Shown one piece after another: positions 5,769 to 5,846 of a stretch of 5,846 nt of DNA. How positions within the stretch are numbered: position 1 is the stretch's first letter; each line of letters starts with the position of its first letter. The stretch is from Candidatus Pelethomonas intestinigallinarum (lineage in GTDB: Bacteria; Bacillota; Clostridia; Oscillospirales; Oscillospiraceae): NCBI GenBank assembly GCA_018712665.1, contig DVGP01000222.1, positions 1 to 5,846 of the forward strand, written 5' to 3'. The notes beneath the pieces were generated by a model. The model was not told the origin of the DNA and did no database searches. It saw only the letters and a program-made list of their open reading frames with translations. A program made the position numbers and the translations under genes.

Positions 5769-5846
5769 GGAAGGACCCGAAAAAACTTTTTTGCGGCCCC
5801 GGTTTTCCATCAAAGGCTCCGTATCCTCCCAGTGTAAGCCAAAGGA
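5769..5846. other. Tail downstream of rsgI, no gene seen
   Basis: The 78 bases after the rsgI stop contain an A6-C-T6 stretch (5780-5792) flanked by CCG and GCGG, which could form only a weak, bulged hairpin with no T run after it. The last bases, AAAGGA, could be the beginning of a ribosome binding site for a gene off the right edge. No terminator is called. Confidence 0.5.

Noticed and set aside
5777..5797. Possible terminator after rsgI (CCG, A6-C-T6, GCGG)
   Set aside because: The stem is mainly A-T with a one-base centre and a bulge, and no T run follows it. It does not meet the usual intrinsic terminator form.
4650..5813. 387-codon open frame on the minus strand with Val/Ile/Pro-rich repeats
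   Set aside because: It mirrors the rsgI tandem repeats. The repeated PAVIAAVAV pattern is the antisense of Asp codons. RsgI on the plus strand has the recognised domains, ribosome binding site and operon context.

Overview
The window carries five protein genes in two divergent groups on either side of a regulatory gap of about 510 bases. It looks chromosomal and comes from a GC-rich member of the Firmicutes. The closest guess is a gut clostridium of the Oscillospiraceae type (Flavonifractor or Pseudoflavonifractor-like). That guess rests on the SigI/RsgI pair (known from Bacilli and Clostridia), the strong AGGAGG-type ribosome binding sites, the SpoIIIE/FtsK type of translocase and the high GC third codon positions. 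The genus is inference.

Minus strand, transcribed right to left: uppP (undecaprenyl-diphosphate phosphatase, GTG start at 3460), then a Nudix hydrolase (start 2586), then an FtsK/SpoIIIE DNA translocase (start 2035) that runs off the left edge. The gaps are 7 and 8 bases, so this is very probably one operon. A promoter-like TGGAAA-17-TATTAT and a perfect 14-bp palindrome lie just upstream of uppP.

The gap 3461-3972 has no convincing gene. It is locally AT-rich and holds candidate promoters in both directions, plus three TTTTAC elements spaced exactly 11 bp apart.

Plus strand: sigI (RNA polymerase sigma-I factor, 3973-4713) and rsgI (membrane anti-sigma factor, 4710-5768) overlap by an ATGA and form a translationally coupled pair. 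RsgI has the expected cytosolic N-terminal anti-sigma domain, one membrane segment and the conserved juxtamembrane extracellular domain with an Asn-Pro pair where related proteins are reported to cut themselves. Its outer end carries no recognisable carbohydrate-binding or hydrolase module. Instead there is a Pro/Glu linker, three copies of an 11-residue xP(N/Y)(S/T)DGxTDY motif, and about 4.6 copies of a 14-residue Asp/Trp/Gly/Asn repeat encoded by a near-perfect 42-bp tandem repeat. This possibly cation-binding ectodomain is the most unusual thing in the window.

The two groups share a plausible theme of cell envelope and division: lipid carrier recycling, septal DNA clearance, and an envelope-sensing sigma/anti-sigma pair. 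The sequence does not prove a regulatory link between them.
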